NCBI RefSeq assembly: GCF_009916105.1
Contig: NZ_JAAAXQ010000020.1
Coordinates: 1 to 40,367 of the forward strand
Source: Streptomyces sp. GC420
Lineage (GTDB): Bacteria; Actinomycetota; Actinomycetes; Streptomycetales; Streptomycetaceae
Reading direction: 5' to 3'
DNA: 40,367 nt
This document shows positions 23,620 to 32,330 of the stretch, piece after piece. The translations under genes were made by a program, and so were the position numbers. Under the pieces are notes generated by a model. It saw only the letters and a list, made by a program, of their open reading frames with translations. It made no database searches and was not told the DNA's origin. How positions within the stretch are numbered: position 1 is the first letter of the stretch; every line of letters starts with the position of its first letter.

Positions 23620-23635
23620 CCTGGAGGGCAACGTT

Positions 23636-25786
23636 ATGGGTCAACAGCACACAGCGGCCCTGGGCCGGCTGGCCCGCGCCGTCACCACTGCACACCCTGA
23701 CAGCCGCCCGCTGACCGACGCCGACCGGACCGCCCTTGCGCCCCTGCTCATCTCCCCCAACGACCTCCGGTCGTGGCTGGAGACCCACCTGGCCGGCGAG
23801 GCAGGGCGGGTGAGGGTCACCGGCACCCTGGACCGGCGCCTGCTGCTCCTGGAGCGCCCCGACGGCGGGTGGGTCGCAGCCGACCTCTCCGGCTCCGAGC
23901 ACGCCTCCCGCCACTGGCCGCGGTGGACCAAGGAACACGTGCGGCTGGGCACGGCGGACTCCTGGCTGTCGCACGCCGAGCTGACGGAGAACGCCGTCTA
24001 CCGGCTCACCCGGCCGGACGTGCACCTGATGGCCCTGTACCACCCGGAGTTCTTCCCCCTGCCGCGTTTCCCCTTGGGGATCAGCGACGTGGCCCGCGCG
24101 GCCCGCACCACCCTGATGGGCAAGGTCACGCTGTCCGACATGCAGTTAGGCGTCACCGTGGAGGAGCTGCTCAAGCAGCTCACCACCGGCGCGCCGGACA
24201 TCGTCGGGATCTCGGCGACGTTCGGCCAGCACGATCTGATGCTCCAGCTCCTCGATGCGGCCTTCGCCCTGCCCGAGGCGCCGATGGTGGTGGCCGGCGG
24301 CAGCCTCACCGCTCGCAACGAGCGGCTGCTTCTGGAGCGCTACCCCGAGCTGCTCGTAGCCCGCGGCGGGGGCGAGGCCACCATCGAGGCGCTGTTGACC
24401 CACTGGCACGGCGACATCCCCCGCGTGGAGATACCCGGCATCGGCTACACCGGCGCCGCCCGCGGCGGCGGCATGGCCATCGGGCGGCGCCGCACCGCCA
24501 AGCCCGTCGCCCGGGACACCAGCAGCGACATCCTGCCCGAACTCGATCTGCTGCCAGCCACCTTCGAGCGTCACGGCGTCGCCCAGCTGGAGACCAGCCG
24601 CGGCTGTACCAACACCTGCTCCTTTTGTCCCCGCGGCCACAAGGGCCTGTGGGCGGGGGCCGCCCCGGACCTGCTTCCCTGGATCCTCGCTGAGATCCGC
24701 CGGGTCTTCGACCGGCACCCGGACATCTCCCGCACCCTGTACCTGGTCGACGAGGAGATCATCGGCGCCGGGCCTGACGCGGTCACCCGGGTCCTGGACC
24801 TCGCACGCACTCTGCATGAGGCCGGGTTTGCCTGGGAGTCCAGCTGCCGCATCGACCAGACCGTGCGCATCGACCAAGACGAGGCGTGGCACGTCGAGCG
24901 AGCCCGCATGTGGCGCACCCTCGTCGACCTGGGTCTTCGGCGGATGCTGTTCGGCGTCGAGTCCGGCGTCGACTCCATCCTCGACCGCTTCAACAAGGAG
25001 ACCTGCGCCGAGCAGAACGCGCTGGCGATCCGCACCCTGTCCGCGCTCAACGTCCCCACCCGCTACACCTACATCACCTTCGACCCGCTCATGAGCCTGG
25101 CGGAGCTGAAGGCCACCCACGCCTTCCAGGGACGCACCGATCTGCTGCTGCGCCCCCAGCCCGGCCTGGACGCACAGGAGATCGTCTGCGGGGTCCGCGA
25201 CGAGGAGTGGGTGGCCGCGCACACCACTGGCCGGCCGCTGCACACCGGGATCAGCTACATGCTGGTGTCGATGGAGTGCCTGATCGGCGCCGCCTACACT
25301 CGCCAGGCGACCGCCGCCGGGCTGACCGGGCAGGCCGAGCCGCTCATGGGCCGTGTCGCCTGCCGGTACCGGGACTGGCGGATCGGCATCGCCAGTAGCT
25401 GGGCGCAGCGGTGGGTGGACCGCCATTTCGCCCTCGACTACACGCTCAAGAGCCTGGAGAAGGTCCTCGACGACGTGCCCCGGCACGCTGTGCGCCAGGC
25501 CCGCGTGGTGCTGAAGGATGCCGCCTACCAAGTGCTCGGCGACATGATCGCGGTGATCGGGGAGTACGGCCTGGAGCGGCCCGAGGAGGAGGCGGCGCTG
25601 TCGGTGCGGATCGAGGCGGCGCTGGAGGCGCGGGCCGGGATGTTGCGCCGGCGGATGGCCACCACCGTGGGCGAGGTCGGTCGGCACCTCACCGGCGCCC
25701 ACGCGGCCACGCTCGCCCGGGAGCACGGCCGGTGGGCGTCCGCGGCGAGCTGGGAGCTGATCAACGCGGGCGAGTCCTGTGCATGA
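23636..25786 (+). CDS. Second B12-binding-type radical SAM protein
   Basis: A protein of 716 residues with ATG and GGAGGG upstream. Residues about 1-130 form an extra N-terminal domain (RVRVTGTLDRRLLLLERPDG). A cobalamin-binding-like domain follows: DIVGISATFGQHDLMLQLLD, PMVVAGGSLTARNERLLLE, ELLVARGGGEATIEALL, without DxHxxG. The cluster motif is CTNTCSFC (Cys324, 328, 331) after LETSRG. Later motifs include YLVDEEIIGAGPDAV, LRRMLFGVESGVDSILDRFN and TYITFDPLMSLAELK. The C-terminal 180 residues are helical. It is longer than and only distantly related to the first such protein. Codon 171 is TTA. It converges on the nucleotidyltransferase gene. Confidence 0.88.
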   Translation: MGQQHTAALGRLARAVTTAHPDSRPLTDADRTALAPLLISPNDLRSWLETHLAGEAGRVRVTGTLDRRLLLLERPDGGWVAADLSGSEHASRHWPRWTKEHVRLGTADSWLSHAELTENAVYRLTRPDVHLMALYHPEFFPLPRFPLGISDVARAARTTLMGKVTLSDMQLGVTVEELLKQLTTGAPDIVGISATFGQHDLMLQLLDAAFALPEAPMVVAGGSLTARNERLLLERYPELLVARGGGEATIEALLTHWHGDIPRVEIPGIGYTGAARGGGMAIGRRRTAKPVARDTSSDILPELDLLPATFERHGVAQLETSRGCTNTCSFCPRGHKGLWAGAAPDLLPWILAEIRRVFDRHPDISRTLYLVDEEIIGAGPDAVTRVLDLARTLHEAGFAWESSCRIDQTVRIDQDEAWHVERARMWRTLVDLGLRRMLFGVESGVDSILDRFNKETCAEQNALAIRTLSALNVPTRYTYITFDPLMSLAELKATHAFQGRTDLLLRPQPGLDAQEIVCGVRDEEWVAAHTTGRPLHTGISYMLVSMECLIGAAYTRQATAAGLTGQAEPLMGRVACRYRDWRIGIASSWAQRWVDRHFALDYTLKSLEKVLDDVPRHAVRQARVVLKDAAYQVLGDMIAVIGEYGLERPEEEAALSVRIEAALEARAGMLRRRMATTVGEVGRHLTGAHAATLAREHGRWASAASWELINAGESCA

Positions 25787-25850
25787 GGGCCTGACCCGGG
25801 CCCGGGTGCCCCGTCACCGCCTGGCGGCCGCGGCACCTGGGACCTTGCGC

Positions 25851-26483
25851 TCACGCGCCGGTCTTCTCCGGGATCGGCACCCAGTTGAACTCCGGGCAGA
25901 AGCGGGCGTACGTCGTCAGCTTCCAGGTCGCGTACTCCTCGACCCGGCCCGAGCTGCGCAGCAGGTGCTTGACCCAGGTGTGCGCGATGCGTTCGTCCGG
26001 GGTCATGGTCGTGTCGATCTGGTCGAGCATCCGGCAGGCGACGGCGAAGTCCTCGACCGTCAGGGCGCTCAGATCGATCTCGATGCCGTCCAGCTTGAAG
26101 GAGAAGACGAGCCGGGATGTGGAGAAGCGGGTCTTGCGCTCGCCCAGGAACGTCGTGTGGGGCTGGAGGACCTCCCGCAGGCGGTCACGGTCCTCGACCG
26201 GGTAGCCGATGCCCAGGTCCAGGTCGGAAGTCTCCAGGTTGAGCCGGGTGCCGAAGGAGCCGACGTCGCGCGGCTTGTGCCCGGTCCACTCGCTGATCAG
26301 GGCGGCCGCATCGGCACGCACGTGCTCCAGGCGGTCGTCGTCGGCGCGCATCTGCTCGTAGAAGGCGCGGGCGCTTTCGAACTCGCCGTCGGTGAAGTCG
26401 TCTCGGTCGACCCAGCGCCGCTCGGCGATCGCGTTCAAGTCAAGTTCGGTGAAGGGGGGTTGTGTCGTCACGCGACGCACCAT
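25851..26483 (-). CDS. Nucleotidyltransferase (pol-beta superfamily)
   Basis: A protein of 210 residues. The signature GSFGTRLNLETSDLDLGIG carries GS (75-76) and metal Asp87 and Asp89; the third Asp is in DGIEIDLSAL (Asp137). This is the polymerase-beta nucleotidyltransferase arrangement, transferring NMP to a small molecule, protein or RNA. ATG 26483 is used because GGGGAG lies just upstream; the frame continues to 26570 without support. It is divergent from the aldo/keto reductase with a 62-base gap and shares its control region. Confidence 0.85.
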   Translation of the reverse strand: MVRRVTTQPPFTELDLNAIAERRWVDRDDFTDGEFESARAFYEQMRADDDRLEHVRADAAALISEWTGHKPRDVGSFGTRLNLETSDLDLGIGYPVEDRDRLREVLQPHTTFLGERKTRFSTSRLVFSFKLDGIEIDLSALTVEDFAVACRMLDQIDTTMTPDERIAHTWVKHLLRSSGRVEEYATWKLTTYARFCPEFNWVPIPEKTGA

Positions 26484-26545
26484 ACTCACTCCCCGAATCG
26501 ATTCATCAGTGTTTGCTACTAATTGAGAACTAAGAGGTACTTCCT
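26484..26545. promoter_or_regulatory. Divergent promoter region
   Basis: The 62 bases between the nucleotidyltransferase and aldo/keto reductase starts are strikingly AT-rich for this genome around 26500-26535. They carry ribosome sites for both genes (GGGGAG on the minus strand, GAGG on the plus strand). The leaders must be very short. No operator was recognised. Confidence 0.55.
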
Positions 26546-27646
26546 GTGAGTGCTCCGTCATCCCTCGCACGCCGCACGCTCGCCGGCGGCTTGTCAGTTC
26601 ATCCGATCGGGATCGGTGCTTGGGCCCTGGGAGGCTCCGACCACAACCTGGGCCTGCCGATGGGCTGGTGCACCGCCGACGACACCGCCTCCCGCCGCGG
26701 CCTGGAGACCGCCTACGAGCTCGGCGCGAACCTCATCGACACCGCCGACGTGTACGGGCACGGGCACTCCGAGCGGGTCGTCGGCGACTTCGTCGCCACC
26801 GTCGACCGCGCCAGCGTGGTGCTCTCCTCCAAGGTCGGCTACCACCGCGGCACCGCCCGGCACGCCTACCTGCCCTCGGCGATGCGCCGCCAGCTCGAGA
26901 CGACGCTGGAGAACCTGCGCACCGACCGCCTGGACATCTACTTCTTCCACAACGCCGACTTCGGGCCCGACGACCGCTACCTGGACGAGGCCGTCGCCCA
27001 GATGCGCGACTTCCAGCGCCAGGGCCTGGTCACCGCGGTCGGGATGCGCGGCCCGCACCGCTACGCCACCGAGCGGGTCACCGTCGCCAAGGAGCAGCGC
27101 GGCGACAAGTACGCGCGGTTCGCCTACCTCGCGGTGCGGATCCGCCCGGACTACCTCGCGGCGCGGTTCAACGCCTTGACCCCGCCGCCCGCCAGCGGGC
27201 GTCCGGACATCTTCTGCCTCGCCGCCTCGCTCGGCGCGAGCGTGCTGATCAACAAGCCACTGGCTCAGGGGCTGCTCACCGGCAAGTACGACCCCGACCA
27301 GCCGCCCGTCTTCGCGCCCGGCGACCACCGGCTGCGCAAGGCGTGGTTCACCCCCGGGGCGCTGAGGATCATCCAGGACGGCCTGGCGCCGCTGCGCGAG
27401 CGGTTCGGCGGCACCGCGGCCGCGCTGACGCGCGTCGCCCTGCAGTACTGCCTGCAGCAGGCCGACAACGCCGCCGTCCTCGTCGGCTTCACCCGGCCCG
27501 AGCAGGTCACCGAAAACCTGACCGCGATCGGCACCCCGCTCACCGGCGACGAGCTCGCCTTCGTCCGCACCACCCTCGGCCAGCTCCAACAGAACCTGGA
27601 CGCCCACAGCGAGGTGTTCCTCGACGAGAAGGACGCCGGCCGATGA
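26546..27646 (+). CDS. Aldo/keto reductase
   Basis: A protein of 366 residues, a TIM-barrel NADPH-dependent oxidoreductase. The catalytic tetrad is complete: Asp65 and Tyr70 in DTADVYG, Lys96 in SSKVGY, His135 in FFHNAD. The cofactor segment near the C-terminus reads NAAVLVGFTRPEQVTENL. The GTG has GAGG nine bases upstream. The stop overlaps the next ATG (ATGA), starting a coupled run of reductase, EEP protein and VanX-type peptidase. Substrate unknown. Confidence 0.92.
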   Translation: MSAPSSLARRTLAGGLSVHPIGIGAWALGGSDHNLGLPMGWCTADDTASRRGLETAYELGANLIDTADVYGHGHSERVVGDFVATVDRASVVLSSKVGYHRGTARHAYLPSAMRRQLETTLENLRTDRLDIYFFHNADFGPDDRYLDEAVAQMRDFQRQGLVTAVGMRGPHRYATERVTVAKEQRGDKYARFAYLAVRIRPDYLAARFNALTPPPASGRPDIFCLAASLGASVLINKPLAQGLLTGKYDPDQPPVFAPGDHRLRKAWFTPGALRIIQDGLAPLRERFGGTAAALTRVALQYCLQQADNAAVLVGFTRPEQVTENLTAIGTPLTGDELAFVRTTLGQLQQNLDAHSEVFLDEKDAGR

Positions 27647-28545
27647 TCTCCCCCGCCGAGCAGCTGTCCCTGATCACCCCGGAAGAACCCGCGCACCGGC
27701 CGGCTGACGACGCCGTACGGCTGCTGCTGTTCAACGCCCAGCACGCCTCCCCGGAGCGCTCCCGGCGTCAGGCCGCATGGATCGCCGGCCAGGAGGAGGC
27801 CGACATCGCCGTGCTCACCGAGGTGTCCTCCACCCACGGCGGCGACGCTCTCGTCACCGCGCTCGCCGAGCACGGGTACGCCACCGTCATCGCCCCGCAG
27901 CCGCAGACGCCCGACTACCGCACGGTCATCGCCTGCCGCACCGCCGACGCCCAGCCGGTGGAGAGCCCGGTCCGCGTGACGCCCCACCGCGCCCCGGCCG
28001 CCCGCGTCACCGTAGGCGGCCATGACATCGGCGTGCTGGGCCTGTACGTCCCCTCCCGCGGCCCGAAGGAGCACCGCAACGTCGCCAAACGCGCCTTCCA
28101 GGACGCGGTCACCGAGGCCCTGCCGAAGCTGGACCCAGCCTTCCCGGACATGCCGATCATTGTGGCCGGGGACCTCAACATCATCGAGCGCCGCCACCAG
28201 CCCCCGCACAAGGTGTTTGGCGAGTGGGAGTACGCCTTCTACGACTCCTTCGAAGCGGCCAGCCTCACCGACGCCTTCCGCCATCTGCACCCCGACCAGA
28301 TCGCCCACTCCTGGTACGGGCGCAGCGGCAACGGCTTCCGCTTCGACCACCTCTTCGTCTCCACACCTCACGCCGGCCACGTCCTCGCCTGCGACTACCA
28401 CCAGGAGGCCCGTGAAACCGATCTGACCGACCACGCGGTCATGACACTTCGACTGTGCCTACCAGACTCAAGAGAGCGGGGTGAGGCATCAGCTTCGAAG
28501 GGGCACGGCGAGGCGCGTGGCACCTGGGATGGGGGAACCGAATGA
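27643..28545 (+). CDS. EEP-family (exonuclease III-like) protein
   Basis: A protein of 300 residues. Motifs: LLLFNAQHASPERSRR, DIAVLTEVSSTHGG (metal Glu), VLGLYVPSRGPKEHR, PIIVAGDLNIIERRHQ (Asp-x-Asn), HSWYGRSGNGFRFDHLFVS and LTDHAVMTL. The layout is nearer to exonuclease III/AP endonucleases than that of the two minus-strand EEP proteins in this window. Start and stop both overlap neighbours (ATGA at each end), so it is translated with the reductase and the peptidase. DNA or another phosphoester could be the substrate. Confidence 0.88.
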   Translation: MISPAEQLSLITPEEPAHRPADDAVRLLLFNAQHASPERSRRQAAWIAGQEEADIAVLTEVSSTHGGDALVTALAEHGYATVIAPQPQTPDYRTVIACRTADAQPVESPVRVTPHRAPAARVTVGGHDIGVLGLYVPSRGPKEHRNVAKRAFQDAVTEALPKLDPAFPDMPIIVAGDLNIIERRHQPPHKVFGEWEYAFYDSFEAASLTDAFRHLHPDQIAHSWYGRSGNGFRFDHLFVSTPHAGHVLACDYHQEARETDLTDHAVMTLRLCLPDSRERGEASASKGHGEARGTWDGGTE

Positions 28546-29195
28546 CCGGCAATATCGTGCTGATGTCAGACCCGAGGGTTGCCGCGATACCGCTGCAGGA
28601 CTGCGGTGAGGACCTCGTCGACGTCCGTACGCACGGCCTGAGGGTCGATGACCGCAAATGCGACGAGGCCGGGGCCTGGGCGCACATCCGACAAGGGGTC
28701 CTCACCCGACTGCTGCACGCGCAGTCGCTGCTGCCTACAGGCGTGCTGCTGCTGTTCGTCGAGGGCTTCCGCCCTCCAGCCCTGCAACAGCGGTATTTCG
28801 AGGAGTACGCCAACGAGCTGGCCCGCGCCCACCCGGACTGGCCGCCCGCCGAGCTCCGCGATGCCGCCAGCCGCTTCGTGTCGCCTCCGGAGATCGCCCC
28901 TCACTCCGCCGGCGCAGCCGTCGACGTGACCCTGATCGACTACCAGGGCCGCGAGCTGGACATGGGCACGCGCGTCAACGCTTCTCCGGAGGAGTCCAAA
29001 GGCGCCTGCTACACCGACGCACCCGGCCTCAGCAGCCGGGCCTGCACGAACCGGGTCACCTTGGGCCGGGCGCTGTCTACCGCCGGATTGATCAACTACG
29101 GCACCGAGTGGTGGCACTGGTCGTACGGAGATCGCTACTGGGCGCTGCAGACCAGGCAACCGGCCGCCCTCTACGGCCCTGCGGAACTGCCCTAA
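28542..29195 (+). CDS. VanX-type D-alanyl-D-alanine dipeptidase
   Basis: A protein of 217 residues with the zinc dipeptidase motifs of the VanX/DdpX family: LLLFVEGFRPPALQQRYF, SPPEIAPHSAGAAVDVTLID (His121, Asp128) and NYGTEWWHWSYGDRYWAL (Glu189, His192). It should hydrolyse D-Ala-D-Ala or a related dipeptide in the cytoplasm. No vanH/vanA-like genes are near, so glycopeptide resistance is not implied; a role in peptidoglycan precursor turnover or in processing a dipeptide unit of a natural product is possible. A decayed second copy lies at 36624-36856. Confidence 0.9.
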   Translation: MTGNIVLMSDPRVAAIPLQDCGEDLVDVRTHGLRVDDRKCDEAGAWAHIRQGVLTRLLHAQSLLPTGVLLLFVEGFRPPALQQRYFEEYANELARAHPDWPPAELRDAASRFVSPPEIAPHSAGAAVDVTLIDYQGRELDMGTRVNASPEESKGACYTDAPGLSSRACTNRVTLGRALSTAGLINYGTEWWHWSYGDRYWALQTRQPAALYGPAELP

Positions 29196-29311
29196 CGCCG
29201 CACCACCCCCCGCCTGTCACGAACAAGGAGCCACCGCCGACCTCGATGTCCTGCGCTGCTACGCCCTACGCCCCTAACCCCTGTCCACCCCGCGATCTGA
29301 TGGAGGACCCG

Positions 29312-30472
29312 GTGACCACCGAGCAGGACACCGTCGAGACCTGGAACACCTACGGCAACCACCAGCTCGCCAGAGGACTCGAGTTGCCCGAACTGGACCG
29401 GTGGGACTGGGGCCTCCCGGAGACCGGCCCCGGCATCGAAGTCCTCGGCGACGTGGCGGGGTTGCGCGTCCTCGACCTCGGCAGCGGGCTCGGCCGGCAC
29501 GCCGCCCACCTCGCAGCCCGGGGCGCCGACGTCACCGCCGTCGACGCCTCCCCCGCCCAGCACCAGCGCGCCGCCACTCGCTACCCCGACACCCCGGGCC
29601 TGCGCCTGGCGTGCGCCGACGCCGTGGCCCACCTGCGCGACGCCGACCCGTACGACCTCATCTACTCCGTCGGCTCCGTCCCCTACCTGGACCCCGAACG
29701 GCTGCTGCCCGTCCTGGCCACCGGCCTCAAACCAGGCGGCTTGTTGCTCTTCTCCGCGCTCCACACCAACTCGGCCGGCACCGGGCCTTCGAACGAGGTC
29801 GCCCCGCGGCCCGAGATCCTGCGGCTGCCCGGCACCACCGACGACCACCCCGTCGACATGTGGGTCCTCACCGCCCATCTGTGGGAGGGCCTCCTCGTCC
29901 AGCACGGCCTCACCATGGAGCAGGTCACCACGATCGACTCCCCGAAGCCGGACAACCGCGTCTCCTACCGGCTCTACGCCGCCCGCCGCCCGAACCGCGT
30001 ACCGAGCCACCCCCGCACCAGCGCACCGCCACCGCCGCACGCGGCGGTGGGCGTGGGCATCATCGTCCACGGCACGGGCGGAGTCCTGCTCGGCCGGCAC
30101 CGGCGCCGTACGTGGGAGCTCGCGGGCGGAACCGTCAAGCCGGGCGAGACCTTCGCCCAGGCCGCCGTCCGCGAACTTTGGGAAGAAGCCGGACTCGTCG
30201 CCGAGCCCGACGACGTACAGGTGCTGGGCACGCTCCTTGACCGGGTAGGCGACGTCGTCAGGGTGACGGTGCCCGTCGTCATCACCCGGTGGACCGGCCT
30301 CCCGCAGCAGCGCGAGGAGGCCATCGGCGCCTGGCGCTTCTGGCCCCTGGACGGCCTGCCCGCCCCGCTGTTCGTACCGAGCGCCCAGTGCCTGACCGCC
30401 TGGAACCCGAAGCTGCCGCTCGACCACCCGCCCACCCACTTCCAGCGGTACGAGACCCCCGGCCGCGCGTAG
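29312..30472 (+). CDS. Fusion: class I SAM methyltransferase + Nudix hydrolase
   Basis: A protein of 386 residues from a GTG with GGAGG six bases upstream; the frame is open far upstream, but no earlier start has such a site. Residues about 1-230 are a class I methyltransferase: GLRVLDLGSGLGRHAAHLAA (from 52), VTAVDASPAQ, LACADAVAHLRDADPYDLIY and LKPGGLLLFSALH. A Pro-rich linker leads to a Nudix domain at about 245-375 with an intact box, GGTVKPGE followed by TFAQAAVRELWEEAGL. Nudix enzymes split nucleoside diphosphates linked to another group. The fusion suggests successive steps on one nucleotide-linked compound, which is inference. Confidence 0.88.
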   Translation: MTTEQDTVETWNTYGNHQLARGLELPELDRWDWGLPETGPGIEVLGDVAGLRVLDLGSGLGRHAAHLAARGADVTAVDASPAQHQRAATRYPDTPGLRLACADAVAHLRDADPYDLIYSVGSVPYLDPERLLPVLATGLKPGGLLLFSALHTNSAGTGPSNEVAPRPEILRLPGTTDDHPVDMWVLTAHLWEGLLVQHGLTMEQVTTIDSPKPDNRVSYRLYAARRPNRVPSHPRTSAPPPPHAAVGVGIIVHGTGGVLLGRHRRRTWELAGGTVKPGETFAQAAVRELWEEAGLVAEPDDVQVLGTLLDRVGDVVRVTVPVVITRWTGLPQQREEAIGAWRFWPLDGLPAPLFVPSAQCLTAWNPKLPLDHPPTHFQRYETPGRA

Positions 30473-30501
30473 CCCGGCGACCACAACGTTCGACCGAGCA
30501 G

Positions 30502-30600
30502 ATGGCCCTCGCGGCAGCCGTCCTCATCCTCCGGCAACCCGATAGCCAGGACCAACCTGCCCCCAGCAACGTCATCCCGCTCCGCCCGTCCAGCGATTAA
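30502..30600 (+). CDS. Possible 32-residue ORF
   Basis: ATG to TAA between the convergent methyltransferase-Nudix and XRE genes: MALAAAVLILRQPDSQDQPA then PSNVIPLRPSSD. The ribosome site is poor (CGAGC). TAA stops are uncommon here. It may be chance; included because it fills the gap cleanly. Confidence 0.2.
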   Translation: MALAAAVLILRQPDSQDQPAPSNVIPLRPSSD

Positions 30601-30616
30601 TGCAGGGAGCAGGCCG

Positions 30617-32008
30617 TCACGCGGCGACGCCGAGCTCCTTGCGGGTTCGGTGGACGAACTCGCGGACGGCCGGCTCGCGCCGCCACGGGACAAGGGCGGC
30701 ATTGAACTCGCGGACGTAGTCCTTCGCCCGGCTCGACTGGACACGGGCGAGGATGTTGACGCTGCGGTTGCCGAGCTCGAGGCCGTGGTCGAGGTCGCGG
30801 GCCTGGAGGTGGGCGGTTCCGACGATGGCGAGCCGCATGCCGACGGAGCGGGTGAACGCCCCGGTTGGCATGGCGGCGGCCTGCTGGTTCCAGGTCAGGG
30901 CCATCTTGGGGTTCTTCAGGTCGCGGAAGATCTCGGCGGCGTCCGCGGAGAGGCGGGCGTGGTGATAGAAGTCGATCCACGCAGGCTCGTCGCCGCTGTC
31001 GTCCTTGGCCTGCCCCAGCAGGTCCTCGGAGGCTTTCAGGGCCTTTGAGGCGGCCTTGGCGTCGTTCTCCCGGGCATGGGCTCGGGCCTCGATGAGCTTG
31101 GTGAACGCCAGCACCCTGGGGACGGCCTGGCCCTTGGCTCGCTCGAAGGCGCCCTGGGCCATGTCCACGGCCTCGGACGCGAAGCCCCGCATGAGCGTCT
31201 GCATCGCCATGGTAGTCAGGACGTAACAGCCCAGCTGCACGTCGCCGCCGGCGCGGGCGAGGCGGAGGGCCTGGATGAAGTGCCGCTGGGCGGCATCGTG
31301 CTGGCCGACATCGAAGGCCGTCCAGCCCGCGAGTCTGGACAACTCGGCTGTCACGCTGAAGAGTTCACGGCCGATCTCGTCCGAGAAGGAGCCCTGCAGC
31401 AGCGGGCCCGCGCGGTGGTCGAGGCAGTCGGTGACGGAGTTGGCCTTCCAGTTTCCACCGCCGTATTTCGAGTCCCACCGCCTCGCGTCGTCGGCGGCCT
31501 CGCGCAGTTCGTCGAGGTCGGTCCGGCCGACCTGCCCGCTGCCCTGGTGGTCGGCGGTCTCGTCGGCGGGGGTGACGAGCCATCTGGTGACGGGGGTGGT
31601 GAAGGCGGAGGCGGCGAAGCCGGATCCGGCCAGAAAGTCGCGGCGGTTCACGGAGCTCCAGAACGAAGTGGCGACGCGGACGGCGTCGGCGGGGTCTCGC
31701 GGGAAATCCAACCCCACATCCGCGTCGATTGTCTCCGCCTCGCCCATACCGATCTCGCCGAGGTTGACAGGCCGGCCGAGCCGTTCGCCGATGGCCTGCG
31801 CCAACAGCTTCGGGACCGGCCATTTCGGCGTCATCCCCCGCTTGCACCAGTTCGCCACGGATGTGTGTGAGTAGTCGGTCTCTATCCCGGCGGCATGGGC
31901 GAGCTGGTTGACGCGCAGAGCCAGGGACTTGTGGCTCGCGCCGCTGGCTTCGATGAGCCGGGCCAGGTCCGCGTTGGGCGGACGGGTCCGGCGGGTGGTC
32001 GATGCCAC
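30617..32008 (-). CDS. XRE-type HTH regulator with TPR-like C-terminus
   Basis: A protein of 463 residues of a large Streptomyces regulator family. N-terminal HTH: NADLARLIEASGASHKSLAL, then DYSHTSVANWCKRGMTPKWP. A Tat-like NRRDFLAGSGFAASAF stretch at about 125 is typical of this family and not a true signal. The rest is helical with TPR-like repeats (GQHDAAQRHFIQALRLARAG; AKAASKALKASEDLLGQAKD). Such proteins usually control the divergent neighbour; here that is the asparagine-synthetase-like gene. A dyad operator lies in the shared upstream region. Confidence 0.88.
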   Translation of the reverse strand: MASTTRRTRPPNADLARLIEASGASHKSLALRVNQLAHAAGIETDYSHTSVANWCKRGMTPKWPVPKLLAQAIGERLGRPVNLGEIGMGEAETIDADVGLDFPRDPADAVRVATSFWSSVNRRDFLAGSGFAASAFTTPVTRWLVTPADETADHQGSGQVGRTDLDELREAADDARRWDSKYGGGNWKANSVTDCLDHRAGPLLQGSFSDEIGRELFSVTAELSRLAGWTAFDVGQHDAAQRHFIQALRLARAGGDVQLGCYVLTTMAMQTLMRGFASEAVDMAQGAFERAKGQAVPRVLAFTKLIEARAHARENDAKAASKALKASEDLLGQAKDDSGDEPAWIDFYHHARLSADAAEIFRDLKNPKMALTWNQQAAAMPTGAFTRSVGMRLAIVGTAHLQARDLDHGLELGNRSVNILARVQSSRAKDYVREFNAALVPWRREPAVREFVHRTRKELGVAA

Positions 32009-32330
32009 GACCTTCTCCCTTTACCGGCGGGCGGACCATGCACGACTCGAACAAGCAGTTGAGTACGTATGCCTGTACTTGGTGGAGCACGAGATCCGTA
32101 CTCGACTGCGGACGAAGAGTCGTACACGTTCCGCGTGTTGGGTCACTGACGATATGCCTCCTCGCCCAGCCGCGAACCGCGTTTGCGAGTTGCGAGCCCC
32201 CCTGCGAGCCCTCACGGCGATCTTGTCGGGCGGCTGTGATGAGAGCCCAGGCCGCCGCCGGGACCGGAACGGATCTCCTCCCGGCGGCGGCCGCCGCCAA
32301 GGCACCACCACACTCGGGGGTGAACCAGAT
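32009..32330. other. Divergent control region between XRE/TPR regulator and amidotransferase
   Basis: No gene is supported in these 322 bases. It contains a dyad at 32056-32108 close to the regulator start, several GTAC-containing half-sites, and a long GC-rich leader (32170-32330) ahead of the amidotransferase. Confidence 0.55.
32056..32108. promoter_or_regulatory. Dyad operator, probably for the XRE/TPR regulator
   Basis: CAGTTGAGTACG (32056-32067) and CGTACTCGACTG (32097-32108) are inverted repeats matching at 11 of 12 positions with 29 bases between them. Further GTAC half-sites occur at about 32074-32078 and 32120-32125. The site is 48-100 bases upstream of the regulator's ATG, where autoregulation would act, and could also serve the divergent gene. 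Confidence 0.6.

Noticed and set aside
23270..23635. Longer start for the second radical SAM gene
   Set aside because: It would read through a T-tailed terminator hairpin; ATG 23636 has GGAGGG upstream.
25794..25807. 14-base palindrome between the second radical SAM gene and the nucleotidyltransferase
   Set aside because: It has no loop and no tail, so it is a poor terminator; such GC palindromes arise by chance at this base composition.
26620..27642. Upstream extension of the EEP gene at 27643 through the reductase
   Set aside because: The extension is an Arg/Pro-rich out-of-frame reading of the reductase; the ATG at 27643 overlaps its stop as expected.
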